The notes under the pieces: model-generated | Told to the model about the DNA's origin: nothing | Database searches by the model: none | The model's input: the letters and a program-made list of their open reading frames with translations, nothing else | NCBI GenBank assembly: GCA_027061855.1 | Contig: JAMOVT010000086.1 | Location: 1-63,872 of the forward strand | Length of the DNA: 63,872 bases | Direction of reading: 5' to 3' | DNA from: Flavobacteriales bacterium | GTDB taxonomy: Bacteria; Bacteroidota; Bacteroidia; Flavobacteriales; Flavobacteriaceae | Program-made: the position numbers and the translations under genes | Shown here: positions 53,981 through 63,663 of the stretch, piece by piece | Layout of the letters: each line of letters begins with the position of its first letter | How positions within the stretch are numbered: position 1 is the stretch's first letter

Positions 53981-54497
53981 TTACATATTTGATTTTGTTA
54001 AAAAACACTATGTGGAATGGTATGATTTACAGGTGGAAATGGTAGATCATTTAGCTAATGACATAGAAAAAATTATGACGGAAAATCCCAAAATATCCTT
54101 TGAAAATGCCTTAGACAGAGCTTTTAGAAAATTTGGTCCGGCAGGATTTATGGAAGTAGCGGAACAAAAAATGAATGCAATTAAAAAATCTTATTTCAAA
54201 TATATATTTCAAGAATTCAAATACTTGTTTTTATCTCCCAAAATTTTCCTTTTCTTGTTTAGTTGGTACTTATTTTATTCCTTTCTATTTCATACCTCTT
54301 ATAAATTATACACCATTGTATTTATTTATTTGATTATTACAGTTATCCCTTTTTATTTTTTAGTGAAATATTCCTCCTATTTACGCAAGAAGAAAAAAAT
54401 AATCAAAAAGTATATTTGGCGGAAAGCAGCATTGTTCAAGCTGCCGCAATCATATATTTCCTTCTCGTCCTTCAACTTTCCTTACAAAGCTTTATAA
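53955..54497 (+). CDS. PadR-coupled membrane protein, N-terminal part (frame broken)
   Basis: Starts inside the end of padR (ATG 53955). Residues 1-75 are a charged helical domain (LTREQIDYIFDFVKKHYVEWYDLQVEMVDHLANDIEKIM...FENALDRAFRKFG), of a type often found beside PadR in Bacteroidota; two membrane helices follow at about 93-137. After a run of seven A (54393-54399) this frame soon ends, while the -1 frame stays open to 54667 and encodes two further membrane helices. One -1 slip at the A7 run would give a continuous protein of about 237 residues with four helices. Confidence 0.7.
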   Translation: MKLTREQIDYIFDFVKKHYVEWYDLQVEMVDHLANDIEKIMTENPKISFENALDRAFRKFGPAGFMEVAEQKMNAIKKSYFKYIFQEFKYLFLSPKIFLFLFSWYLFYSFLFHTSYKLYTIVFIYLIITVIPFYFLVKYSSYLRKKKKIIKKYIWRKAALFKLPQSYISFSSFNFPYKAL

Positions 54498-54667
54498 AAA
54501 TTTATAATAAAATAGATGCAGGCCAAGTGCATGATAAATTCTATCTGATTTTTTCTGTTATAAGTATTGTATTCTTCTGGTTCTATTATTATGCTTTTGT
54601 TTCCGTTCCCCGGAAAATGATCTCGCAGACTCTCCAAAAATATGAAGATATAACAATAAGTGTTTAG
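54416..54667 (+). CDS. C-terminal fragment of the frameshifted PadR-coupled membrane protein
   Basis: Open frame with no ATG near its beginning (first candidate start is a TTG at 54416), so it is unlikely to be translated on its own. It encodes two hydrophobic helices (AAAIIYFLLVLQLSL and FYLIFSVISIVFFWFYYYAFV). The frame is open back past the A7 tract, so it continues the 53955 gene after a -1 shift at about 54398. Ends 4 nt before a convergent permease gene. Confidence 0.6.
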   Translation: MAESSIVQAAAIIYFLLVLQLSLQSFIKIYNKIDAGQVHDKFYLIFSVISIVFFWFYYYAFVSVPRKMISQTLQKYEDITISV

Positions 54668-54671
54668 GGGA

Positions 54672-55661
54672 CTATGAGCGTTTATAAATCATATAAATCA
54701 CCAGAGGAGCTCCAAATAAAGCAGTTACTCCGTTAAGTGGCAGAGTGAGAGAAGAACCCGGAAGACGAGCAATCAAATCACAAAAAAGAAGCAAGGAAGC
54801 GCCTACAAGGATTACTCCCGGAATGAGTACTTGATGCAATTGAGTATGGAATATTTTACGGGCTATATGAGGCACCATTAAACCGACAAAAGCTATCGGG
54901 CCTACCAGTGCCGTAACAGTTCCCGTAAGCACACCGCTTATTAGAATAATATGTAAGTGCGTTTTTTTTAATGAAAATCCCAAAGAGATTGCATATTGTT
55001 CTCCCAGCAATAATGCGTTGAGTGATCGAATTAAAAAAAAACTGCTTAAAGAAAATAGAAATACCACAAGAAAGAAAAAAAACACTTCATACAGAGAGAG
55101 ATTCCCCGGATTGCCCATTGACCAAAAAACAAATTTTTGTAAATCCTCCGAAGAACTGAAAAAACTTAAAATCTGCACTAAAGCCCCGGAGAAAATACCG
55201 AGCATCAGGCCTATTATCAGTAATGACACTACATTTCTCAACTTATAATAAAATGAAAGAATCAACAAAAGAGTTAAAATACTTCCTATTGCAGCAGCCA
55301 TACTCAAAGAGATTTCACCGAGTTGCCTTCCTGCTAAACTTCCTCCCAATACTACCAATCCCACCATTAAACCCGCCCCGGAACTCAAACCAAGTATATA
55401 CGGCCCAACGATTGGATTTCGAAAAAGCGTCTGCATTAATAACCCGCTTATCCCCAATGCAATTCCGGTTAAAATAAGGCTTAATGTTTTTGGAAGGCGA
55501 TAATCCCATATCAAAGAGTTATATACAGAGGCGACCTCCGAATTTAGAAAAACCGAGGGCCATTTGTCCATTGGAATGACTACCGATCCCAAACCCAGGC
55601 TGAGGATAATTAAAAAAATCAAAAGAAAAATAAGAAATAAAAATTTGATTTTATTAGACAT
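54672..55661 (-). CDS. FecCD-type iron/cobalamin ABC transporter permease
   Basis: 329 aa from the ATG at 55661. About ten membrane helices; DYRLPKTLSLILTGIALGISGLLMQTLFRNPIVGPYILGLSSGAGL and GPIAFVGLMVPHIARKIF are the FecCD/BtuC signatures, and the latter includes the cytoplasmic contact with the ATPase. The ATP-binding and solute-binding partners are not in the window. It starts 34 nt after the aldehyde dehydrogenase stop on the same strand. Confidence 0.92.
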   Translation of the reverse strand: MSNKIKFLFLIFLLIFLIILSLGLGSVVIPMDKWPSVFLNSEVASVYNSLIWDYRLPKTLSLILTGIALGISGLLMQTLFRNPIVGPYILGLSSGAGLMVGLVVLGGSLAGRQLGEISLSMAAAIGSILTLLLILSFYYKLRNVVSLLIIGLMLGIFSGALVQILSFFSSSEDLQKFVFWSMGNPGNLSLYEVFFFFLVVFLFSLSSFFLIRSLNALLLGEQYAISLGFSLKKTHLHIILISGVLTGTVTALVGPIAFVGLMVPHIARKIFHTQLHQVLIPGVILVGASLLLFCDLIARLPGSSLTLPLNGVTALFGAPLVIYMIYKRS

Positions 55662-55695
55662 ATTATTATTAAAAAAATCAAAGATAAACAATGTT

Positions 55696-57114
55696 TTATC
55701 CTAAAACAATTAATTTGGGTTCCGTAAATTCTTGCATAACATATTTGGCTCCTTCTCTTCCCATTCCGGAGTCTTTAATACCGCCATATGGCATACTGTC
55801 GATTCTAAAACCCGGTGCATCATTGACTATAACACCTCCTACTTCCAGATTTTTTTGTGCTTGTAAAATATGTGGCAAATGATTGGAAAAAACACCGGCT
55901 TGCAAACCATAACGTGAATCATTCACCTTATCGATTGCTTCATTAAAATCTTTAAAAGACTCTATTAGAACTACGGGAGCAAAAGCTTCCTCAGTGTATA
56001 TTTTCATCCGGTTATCGGTACCGGTAAGTACCGTAGGTTCAAAAATATTGGCAGCCTTATCCAGTATTTTCCCTCCGTATAAAATTTTTGCCCCTTCTGC
56101 AACAGCCTCTTTCACCCAACTGTCAATTCTCATTAAATCATTATGAGAAATCATGCTTGAATTTATCACTTCTTCATCCGCTGGATTTCCCGATTTTACT
56201 TTTTTGGTTTCGTCTAAGAAATAATTTACAAAATCATTAAATACATTTTCCTGTACAAAAATTCTTTGCGTTGAAATACATATTTGTCCTGCATTAAGAA
56301 AACTCCCGTAAACCAATTTTCTTGCCGCTCTTTGATAATCGGCTGTTTCATCAACAATTGCCGCCGCATTTCCTCCCATTTCCAGCAAAACTTTCTTTTT
56401 TCCCGAAAGATTTTTAAGCATCCATCCTATTTTGTCACTTCCCGTAAAAGACAATATTTTAAATCGCGAATCCTCCACCATTTTCTGACTAAGGTGATTA
56501 TGGGTAAACAATATATTTACCGTTCCTTCCGGCAAACCGGTTTGATCGATTAATTCTGCAAATTTTAACATTGTCAAAGGCGCCTGGGGAGCCGGTTTCA
56601 CTGTAATACTTGCCCCTACTGCAATAGCGGGAATAATTTTGTGCAAAGCCAAATTTAAAGGAAAATTAAAAGGAGTGATGGCTAATACCGGTCCGGCAGC
56701 TTGCCGGATTGTATAGGCTGTTTTTCCTTGTCCGTTTAAATAATCCATTGGGACCATTTCTCCGGAAAATGAATAGGTTTCCCGAATTCCGGTTTTGATA
56801 TTATCCAATGCACGCATTACTTCACTTCTGGCATAACTGATCGGTTTCCCTGCTTCCCGCATAATTAATCGTGCAAAATCTTCTTTTTGACTATCCAAGA
56901 GTTGATAAAGTTTTTCTAAAAAAGCAGCCCTTTTTCCGGCTGAGTATTTTTTCATAACAGTAAAAGCCTGCCTGTTTGATTCCATCGCCATTTGCACCTC
57001 TTTTTCATTGGCAATGGGCACTTCACCTATAAGCTCTCCGGAATATTTATCATAAACTTCCAGAAATTCACCGGCGTTTATAAATTGGCCGTTTATATAA
57101 TTTTGATATTTCAT
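55696..57114 (-). CDS. Aldehyde dehydrogenase family protein
   Basis: 472 aa. Catalytic Cys in LNAGQICISTQR, general-base Glu in LLEMGGNAA, NAD-binding GPVLAITPFNFPLNLALHKIIPAIAVGA, and ITVKPAPQAPLT. Closest in look to lactaldehyde/succinate-semialdehyde-type NAD(P) enzymes; the exact aldehyde cannot be read. Divergent from the SusC gene. Promoter at 57134-57164. Confidence 0.92.
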   Translation of the reverse strand: MKYQNYINGQFINAGEFLEVYDKYSGELIGEVPIANEKEVQMAMESNRQAFTVMKKYSAGKRAAFLEKLYQLLDSQKEDFARLIMREAGKPISYARSEVMRALDNIKTGIRETYSFSGEMVPMDYLNGQGKTAYTIRQAAGPVLAITPFNFPLNLALHKIIPAIAVGASITVKPAPQAPLTMLKFAELIDQTGLPEGTVNILFTHNHLSQKMVEDSRFKILSFTGSDKIGWMLKNLSGKKKVLLEMGGNAAAIVDETADYQRAARKLVYGSFLNAGQICISTQRIFVQENVFNDFVNYFLDETKKVKSGNPADEEVINSSMISHNDLMRIDSWVKEAVAEGAKILYGGKILDKAANIFEPTVLTGTDNRMKIYTEEAFAPVVLIESFKDFNEAIDKVNDSRYGLQAGVFSNHLPHILQAQKNLEVGGVIVNDAPGFRIDSMPYGGIKDSGMGREGAKYVMQEFTEPKLIVLG

Positions 57115-57133
57115 TTTGTTTTATTTTTCTTAT

Positions 57134-57164
57134 CAAAGTTAAGAAACTGAGCGGAAAATAGAAA
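57134..57164 (-). promoter_or_regulatory. Promoter of the aldehyde dehydrogenase gene
   Basis: Minus strand TTTC (57164-57161, one mismatch to TTTG), 19 nt spacer, TAACTTTG (57141-57134); ATG 20 nt downstream. Confidence 0.55.
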
Positions 57165-57315
57165 CCTTTTAAATCACTCGTAATTTATATAATAACATAA
57201 CAATTAAATATAAATGGAATTTTTAATGAATTATGAATAAAAATGAATTTAAAAATTCGTCTTAAGAAAATCAAAAAAAAAGTTTGTATATTAGACCAAC
57301 TAAAAAAATTTAATT

Positions 57316-60300
57316 ATGAATAAATACAAATTACTCTTATGGATATTTTTAGGTTTTGTGCAAACTGCTTTTGCGCAAACCATAACTGTATCCGGTACGG
57401 TAACTGACCCTTCGGGAGAACCAATCCCGGGAGTCAATGTAGTAATAGAAGGTACACAAAGTGGTACTTCTACTGACTTTGACGGTAAATTTTCATTGGT
57501 TGCAAAACCCAATGATGTAATTATTTTCTCTTCACTGGGATATGAAACCTTGAAAAAAAAGGTAACAGGCCCCGGTCCTATGAATGTCGTATTAAAAGAA
57601 TCTGCTGATCAGCTTGATAAAGTAGTTGTCACTGCAATGGGTATCAAGAAAAAAGAGAAAGCATTAGGTTATGCCTCTCAACAAGTGAAAGTCGATGAAA
57701 TGAAGCAGATAAACCAAAATGCTTTAGCCAATATTCAAGGGCAAGTTTCAGGAGTGCAAATTTCACAATCTTCCGGTGCCGTTGGTGGCGGAGTTGATAT
57801 ATTAATTCGCGGTGTGAAATCATTGGATGCAAATGTCAGTAACCAACCTTTGATTGTTGTGGATGGTTTGAGGATTAGCAATGACATTATAGCTGGAAAT
57901 GTATTACCGAGCACAGGTAGTAATGCACCAAGCAGTGCTGAACAATTCTCTTTTTCAAACAGGGCTATTGATTTAAACCCTGACGACATTGAAAGCATTA
58001 CGGTTTTAAAAGGAGCTGCTGCTTCTGCCTTATATGGTATAGATGCTGCCAATGGAGCGATTGTAATTACAACAAAAAAAGGAAAAAAAGGAATGGCTCC
58101 AAAATATACTCTCTCTACTAAATTTACTTATAGTGATGTTAATAAATATGTTGACCTTCAGGACAAATGGAGAGAAGGTAGATTTCGCACTTCCAAAATC
58201 ACCATGGACCCCAACAATCCCAATATCAATCCCGTTCAAGTGAATGGATATGGAGAAAACAAAGGTTATTGGTTGATTAATGGCGCCACTTATAGCTTCC
58301 ATACCTGGGGACCGGAATATGGAGATGATCCAACTATCGTATTTCATGATATTTACAGGGATTTCTTTATTCAAGGAGCTAGTAATAATGTAAATTTAAG
58401 CGTAAGAGGAGGGCAGGAAAAATATGGATATTATCTTTCATTAGGGCGAAGTGCCAGCACCGGAGTAGTACCAAATACTTATTTTAATAAAACCAATTTA
58501 AGAATCCGGGCAGATTATCAATTGACTAAAAAAATCAATTTGGAAGTTTCTACAACTTATACAAATTCTAAAGGACAATTACCCAATAATGGAGACAAAT
58601 CCATTATGAGTTCATTGTCTTATTGGTCTCCTTCTATTGATGTAAATGATTATTTACTTCCCGATGGAAGACAAAAAAACTATACTCCCTATTGGATCGA
58701 TAATTCACGATATTTCGCAGAAAAAAGTAATTTACGATCTGATGTAGATAGAATTATAATAGGTACGAACGTAAACTGGAACCCAACAGATAGAATCAAT
58801 GTAAATTACCGGCTTTCTTCTGATAGTTATGTCGATAGTCGAAATCGATTTGTTCCGGCTGATTTAGATGTAGGAACTCAAGTGCAAGGTTTTATCGTTA
58901 ATCAAAATATCCGATTCAAAAGTTTAAATTCTACTTTGCTTGCCAGTTACAAATTTGATGTAAGTGAAGATATGAAACTTAAATTTTTAGCCGGAAATGA
59001 AGTGACTAAACAAGAAACATATAGTGAAAGGGTTCTTGGAGAAACTTTAATAGTTCCGGACTTTAATAATATAAGCAACACTCAAAATGTGTATCCTTCC
59101 AGTTATGTAATAGGGAAAAATAGAGTGGGAGTTTTTGGAGAAATAGATTTCGCCTATAAAGATAAATTTTTTATTAATATCACCGGAAGAAATGACTGGA
59201 GTTCCACTTTACCTAAACAAAACAGATCCTTTTTCTATCCCTCTGTTAATACATCTTATGTGTTTACGGACCTGATTGATAAAGAAAAAAAGGTTCTTTC
59301 TTTCGGTAAATTAAGATTCTCTTGGGCCAATGTGGGCAAAGATGCTCCGGAGGGAATTCTTGGAACGAATTGGTTTTTAACTCAGGTTCCTCAAAATCCT
59401 TCCGGTAATACCGGAGCAGTTTATCCTTCAACTACCGAAGGAGACTTAAACTTAAAACCCGAGAATCAAAGAACCTATGAATATGGGATAGATTTACGGT
59501 TTTTTGGAAATTTATTTAGAATAGATTATACCTACTATGATAATTTAAATACCGATTTGATAGCCAGAATTCCTGTAAGTCAAAGTTCAGGCAAAACTTT
59601 ACTTATTACTAATGCCGGAGCCATAAGCAATGTAGGACATGAAGTATTAGTAAGTGCCAAATGGTATAACAAACCTGATTTCAAATGGGCTACTACTATA
59701 AATTGGTCTACTAATAAAGGAAAAGTAGAGGATTTACCTACTGGCGTATCACAAATTATATATGCTAATAGCGGATATGCAGGAGTGGTTTCTATGGTTA
59801 AAGAAGGGGATGCCCCCGGCACATTATATGGCTACACATGGAAATATAACGAAAATGGAGATCGTATCATTTATTCCGATGGAATGCCACGTATAAATAC
59901 CAGTGAAAAAGTTATCGTTGGACAAGCCTTTCCGGATTGGGTAGGTTCTATCCAAAATATGTTTTCCTATAAAAATTTAAATTTCAGCTTCTTGGTAGAA
60001 TATAAAAAAGGAGGTGATGCTTATGATGCCGGACAAAGAAACAGTATTCGTGACGGAACCATAAAAATAACAGAAACCAGATATGAAAATGTGGTTTTGG
60101 ATGGAGTAATAGATGATGGAAATGGTGGATGGCAACCTAATAATATTCCTGCATATATAGATGAAAATTATTATAGAAGTTCTTCACGATATAATAGAGC
60201 ATCAGAAATTTTAGTCCAAGATGCCTCTTGGGTAAAACTTAGAAATATATCTCTTGCTTATACTTTTCCTTTAAAAATATTAAAAGGTACATTTATTAAA

Positions 60301-60468
60301 AATTTACAATTAAATGTATCCGGAGCCAATTTCTTGCTTTGGACTCCTTTTAGAGGATTTGACCCAGAAGGTAGTCAATATGCTGCTGGATCTAATACTT
60401 ATGGTTTTACCGGTTTAAACATTCCCTTAACCCAATCTTATAGCTTTGGAGTAAAAGTGGGATTCTAA
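57316..60468 (+). CDS. SusC/RagA family TonB-dependent outer membrane transporter
   Basis: 1050 aa. Signal peptide ending FVQTAFAQ; a carboxypeptidase-regulatory-like domain (TVSGTVTDPSGEPIPGVNVVIEGTQSGTSTDFDGKFSL, about 23-105); the TonB box/plug start DKVVVTAMGIKKKEKALGYASQQV; plug (about 120-260, VLKGAAASALYG); and a 22-strand barrel ending LTQSYSFGVKVGF. Takes up an oligosaccharide, peptide or other ligand together with the SusD partner 9 nt downstream. No enzymes, sensors or sigma/anti-sigma genes sit beside it, so the ligand is unknown. Confidence 0.96.
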   Translation: MNKYKLLLWIFLGFVQTAFAQTITVSGTVTDPSGEPIPGVNVVIEGTQSGTSTDFDGKFSLVAKPNDVIIFSSLGYETLKKKVTGPGPMNVVLKESADQLDKVVVTAMGIKKKEKALGYASQQVKVDEMKQINQNALANIQGQVSGVQISQSSGAVGGGVDILIRGVKSLDANVSNQPLIVVDGLRISNDIIAGNVLPSTGSNAPSSAEQFSFSNRAIDLNPDDIESITVLKGAAASALYGIDAANGAIVITTKKGKKGMAPKYTLSTKFTYSDVNKYVDLQDKWREGRFRTSKITMDPNNPNINPVQVNGYGENKGYWLINGATYSFHTWGPEYGDDPTIVFHDIYRDFFIQGASNNVNLSVRGGQEKYGYYLSLGRSASTGVVPNTYFNKTNLRIRADYQLTKKINLEVSTTYTNSKGQLPNNGDKSIMSSLSYWSPSIDVNDYLLPDGRQKNYTPYWIDNSRYFAEKSNLRSDVDRIIIGTNVNWNPTDRINVNYRLSSDSYVDSRNRFVPADLDVGTQVQGFIVNQNIRFKSLNSTLLASYKFDVSEDMKLKFLAGNEVTKQETYSERVLGETLIVPDFNNISNTQNVYPSSYVIGKNRVGVFGEIDFAYKDKFFINITGRNDWSSTLPKQNRSFFYPSVNTSYVFTDLIDKEKKVLSFGKLRFSWANVGKDAPEGILGTNWFLTQVPQNPSGNTGAVYPSTTEGDLNLKPENQRTYEYGIDLRFFGNLFRIDYTYYDNLNTDLIARIPVSQSSGKTLLITNAGAISNVGHEVLVSAKWYNKPDFKWATTINWSTNKGKVEDLPTGVSQIIYANSGYAGVVSMVKEGDAPGTLYGYTWKYNENGDRIIYSDGMPRINTSEKVIVGQAFPDWVGSIQNMFSYKNLNFSFLVEYKKGGDAYDAGQRNSIRDGTIKITETRYENVVLDGVIDDGNGGWQPNNIPAYIDENYYRSSSRYNRASEILVQDASWVKLRNISLAYTFPLKILKGTFIKNLQLNVSGANFLLWTPFRGFDPEGSQYAAGSNTYGFTGLNIPLTQSYSFGVKVGF

Positions 60469-60477
60469 AAATTAAAA

Positions 60478-61956
60478 ATGAATAAAATGAAAAAATACAA
60501 TTCAATCATATTATTATTCTTCATCCTGATAAGTACCTCGGGATGTAAAGATTTCTTTGATGTAAATACCAGATCGAATACCGTAGATGAAGCCAATCTG
60601 GAATTGAAACTTATGCTTCCCGACATAGAAAATTATATTACTTCTATTGAGTTTAGCAAGGCATTTTCTATGAGCCAGTTGCAACAACATACCGCTTCGT
60701 ATTTTGCAAATGGAGTAGATCAACATTATGAAACTTCTATGAGTGGGGCATGGAGAAATTACTACACTAAAGTTCTCTATACACTGAAAAAAATGAAAGA
60801 AATTGCCATAAACAAAGATGCTAAACATTATTTAGGTGTAGCTCAAATTTTAGATGCTATATCTTTGGGTATGGTAACGGATACCTATGGAGATATTCCC
60901 TATACCGAAGCGGGTGTAGGTAGCTTAAACTTAGAACCCGCTGTGGACGCTCAGCAACAGCTCTATTCAAAAATCCAAACTTTATTGGATGAAGGAATTG
61001 CTAATATTACTGCAACAGATAATTCCGGCCTTGAAAATATTACAGGAGATATCTTTTATAACGGTGATTTGGCAAAATGGGAGCGTTTGGCTTATACTTT
61101 AAAAGCAAGATATGCTTTGCATTTAACTAAAATTAATGGAATAAATGCCGCACAAGATGCTCTTACCTATTTGCAAAACGGGTTTACTTCAAATAACGAT
61201 GATTTACAATTATTTTATAATGATAAATATAAAAATCCTTGGCATACTGCAGTGGTTTTATCTGCTAATACAGGAAATTTGTCGATATTATTTTCCGAAC
61301 AAATTGTAAATTATATGAACGGTAGTATTTATGCGACTACTAATATAGACCCGCGACTCCCCGATTATGTAGATAATGGAGGAGCTGCCACTTATGATGG
61401 CGCTGTCAATGGAGCAGAAGGAGATGATGTAAATGGAAATCCCGCTAATACTCGTTTCAACGGTAACAGTTATTATTTTAAAGAAGACTCTCCTATTGTT
61501 CTTGCCAGTTATATGGAAGCGCTTTTCCTTAAAGCAGAGGCCGAGTTTTTAGTAAATGGTGGAAATACAACTACTACAGGTTCCACCCAAGCCGCTTATG
61601 ACGCCTATATGGAAGGAATACTTGCCAGTATGAACAAAATGGGGATTGATCCGGCTTTAAGAGATGCGTATATAAATGATCCGGCTATTGATGTAGGTTT
61701 AGGAAATTTAATACTGGAAAATATTATGGTGCAAAAATATGTTGCATTAGTTTTGAGTACTGAAATCTTCACCGACCTCAGACGTTATGATTTTTCTACT
61801 GATGTTTATCCCGGACTAGCTTTCCCTGCAAATAGAAATCCGGATATTCCCGCTGGTGAATGGCCACGAAGAGCTGTTTATCCATACTCAGAACCGGATC
61901 TTAATAATAATATCACTCAAGTAAATTTCTGGGATAGAATGTGGTGGGATCAATAA
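60478..61956 (+). CDS. SusD/RagB family surface lipoprotein
   Basis: 492 aa. Lipobox ISTSGC followed by KDFFDVNT, the usual SusD N-terminus. TPR-like helical fold with the SusD-like_2 features (ILDAISLGMVTDTYGDIPYTEA, WERLAYTLKARYALHL). An alternative ATG is at 60487. Surface lid of the SusCD pair that captures the ligand. Followed by a strong terminator (61981-62013). Confidence 0.95.
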   Translation: MNKMKKYNSIILLFFILISTSGCKDFFDVNTRSNTVDEANLELKLMLPDIENYITSIEFSKAFSMSQLQQHTASYFANGVDQHYETSMSGAWRNYYTKVLYTLKKMKEIAINKDAKHYLGVAQILDAISLGMVTDTYGDIPYTEAGVGSLNLEPAVDAQQQLYSKIQTLLDEGIANITATDNSGLENITGDIFYNGDLAKWERLAYTLKARYALHLTKINGINAAQDALTYLQNGFTSNNDDLQLFYNDKYKNPWHTAVVLSANTGNLSILFSEQIVNYMNGSIYATTNIDPRLPDYVDNGGAATYDGAVNGAEGDDVNGNPANTRFNGNSYYFKEDSPIVLASYMEALFLKAEAEFLVNGGNTTTTGSTQAAYDAYMEGILASMNKMGIDPALRDAYINDPAIDVGLGNLILENIMVQKYVALVLSTEIFTDLRRYDFSTDVYPGLAFPANRNPDIPAGEWPRRAVYPYSEPDLNNNITQVNFWDRMWWDQ

Positions 61957-61980
61957 AAATTCCAATTCTTAAACCTTAAT

Positions 61981-62013
61981 AAAAACAGGAACGAAGCTTT
62001 CGTTCCTGTTTTT
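61981..62013 (+). terminator. Terminator of the SusCD operon
   Basis: AAAAACAGGAACGAA / TTCGTTCCTGTTTTT, perfect 15 bp stem with a 3 nt loop, 24 nt after the SusD stop. Confidence 0.9.
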
Positions 62014-62059
62014 GTTTCCGGTCTCCTTGAAAATTGCTATTTTTACACAAAATATTTAT

Positions 62060-63628
62060 ATGCATCGCATTCTGTGGCTTTTTACGATTGTTATATTCTT
62101 CGCTGCTTGTGCACGTGTAGGTAATCCTACGGGAGGAGAAAAAGATACTACCCCGCCCAAAATACTTAAAACTATCCCGGAAAATAAAGCAACCAATTTT
62201 AAAGGACAAGAAATCAAGATATATTTTGACGAATTTATCCAACTTAAAAATATCAATAACGAACTTCTCATTACTCCTCCCCAAAAAAAACAACCCGAAA
62301 TCACTCCTCTCGGAACGGCTTCAAAAGAAATCAGAATTAAATTTAAAGACAGCCTGCTGCCCAATACTACTTATGTAATCAATTTTGGAGAAAGTATCGA
62401 GGATTTTAACGAGGGAAATAAATTGGGAAACTACCAATTTGTCTTTTCAACCGGCAACCAAATCGACAGTTTGAGTCTTAAAGGGAAAGTTACTCCTTTA
62501 TATTTTAAAAAAAATCCCGAAAAGATAATTCTGGGATTGTATCCGGCCGAGAAATTTACGGATTCCATTGTTTTCAGAGAACCTCCTTTTTATGTGGCCA
62601 AGACCGGAAAAAACGGAAATTTTCAATTCAATTACCTTAAAAAAGGAAAATATAAAATCATTGCACTGGCCGACGAGGTTACCAACTATGTCTATAATCC
62701 GCAAAAAGAAGCCATTGGCTTTATCGATTCCATTATTGAAATTCCCAAGGATAGTATGGTGAATGTATATCTGTTTAAAGAAAGAAAAAAATTTAAAGCC
62801 GATAAGTTTGAACAAGTATCCCATAATCATATCAAAGCCACTTATGAAGGGAATATCGATTCATTGGGTTTCCGGTTTCTGTCTCCCGTTGTCGATTCGT
62901 TGATTCTTATCGAACCCGCTCAAACCAATATATGGTATAAAAGCAATTCCGATTCAGTGAAAGTGGAAATGTTTAACGGAAAATACCGAAAAACACTTAA
63001 AGGAAAACGCAAAGAAGAAAAAGACAGCTTAAAGGTAATCCTGAAAATTCAAGCTGCTTTCCATCCTTTGGACAGTTTGATAATTCAAGGAAATATCCCC
63101 ATTATAAAAATTGATAAAAACAAAATCGAATTATTAAAAGACAGCCTTCCTTCTCCTTTTGAAATCAAGGAAAGAGCCCTCAAAAAATGGGAAGTGGTTT
63201 TTGATAAGGAAACAGGAAAAAAATACCAAATCAAAATATTTCCGGGAGCCGCAACCGATTATTTGGGAAATAAAAATAAAGATACTATCCAACGGAACTT
63301 TGCCATTGCAAAAGCCGACAAGTTCGGGAAATTGGTTCTAACAATTCCTGAAATCAACTCTCCGTATTTTGTGGAACTATTGGATTCTTCCAATAAAATC
63401 ATAAGAAAAAGCCCCACTACTATTCAAAATGAAATTGCCTTTGATTACTTAAAACCCGGAAAATATTATATTCGGATTATTTTTGATAAAAACCAAAACA
63501 ATAAGTGGGATACGGGAGATTACCTAAAACATCTTTATCCCGAAAAAATTATTTTGATTTCAAAACCTGTCGAAGTAAGAGCCAATTGGGATTTGAATCA
63601 AAAAATTGATATTTCCGGTTTTAAATAA
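62060..63628 (+). CDS. Ig-like (Big_5) domain lipoprotein
   Basis: 522 aa from the ATG at 62060 (an upstream TTG start would lie in the preceding terminator). Lipobox FFAAC with CARVGNPTGGEKDTTPPKIL, then a bacterial Ig-like domain (NKATNFKGQEIKIYFDEFIQLKNINNELLITPP...IRIKFKDSLLPNTTYVINFGESIEDFNEGN), a carboxypeptidase-regulatory-like middle (NGNFQFNYLKKGKYKIIALAD) and a second repeat near the end (YLKPGKYYIRIIFDKNQNNKWDTGDYLKHLYPEKI). Conserved in Bacteroidota as a single-copy envelope lipoprotein; function unknown. Confidence 0.85.
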   Translation: MHRILWLFTIVIFFAACARVGNPTGGEKDTTPPKILKTIPENKATNFKGQEIKIYFDEFIQLKNINNELLITPPQKKQPEITPLGTASKEIRIKFKDSLLPNTTYVINFGESIEDFNEGNKLGNYQFVFSTGNQIDSLSLKGKVTPLYFKKNPEKIILGLYPAEKFTDSIVFREPPFYVAKTGKNGNFQFNYLKKGKYKIIALADEVTNYVYNPQKEAIGFIDSIIEIPKDSMVNVYLFKERKKFKADKFEQVSHNHIKATYEGNIDSLGFRFLSPVVDSLILIEPAQTNIWYKSNSDSVKVEMFNGKYRKTLKGKRKEEKDSLKVILKIQAAFHPLDSLIIQGNIPIIKIDKNKIELLKDSLPSPFEIKERALKKWEVVFDKETGKKYQIKIFPGAATDYLGNKNKDTIQRNFAIAKADKFGKLVLTIPEINSPYFVELLDSSNKIIRKSPTTIQNEIAFDYLKPGKYYIRIIFDKNQNNKWDTGDYLKHLYPEKIILISKPVEVRANWDLNQKIDISGFK

Positions 63629-63663
63629 TTTTTTCATATCGAGCTCAAACAGGAAATCTTGAT

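Noticed and set aside
57316-61956. A polysaccharide utilisation locus
   Set aside because: Only the SusC/SusD pair is present; no glycoside hydrolase, lyase or hybrid sensor is adjacent, so the ligand should not be called a glycan.
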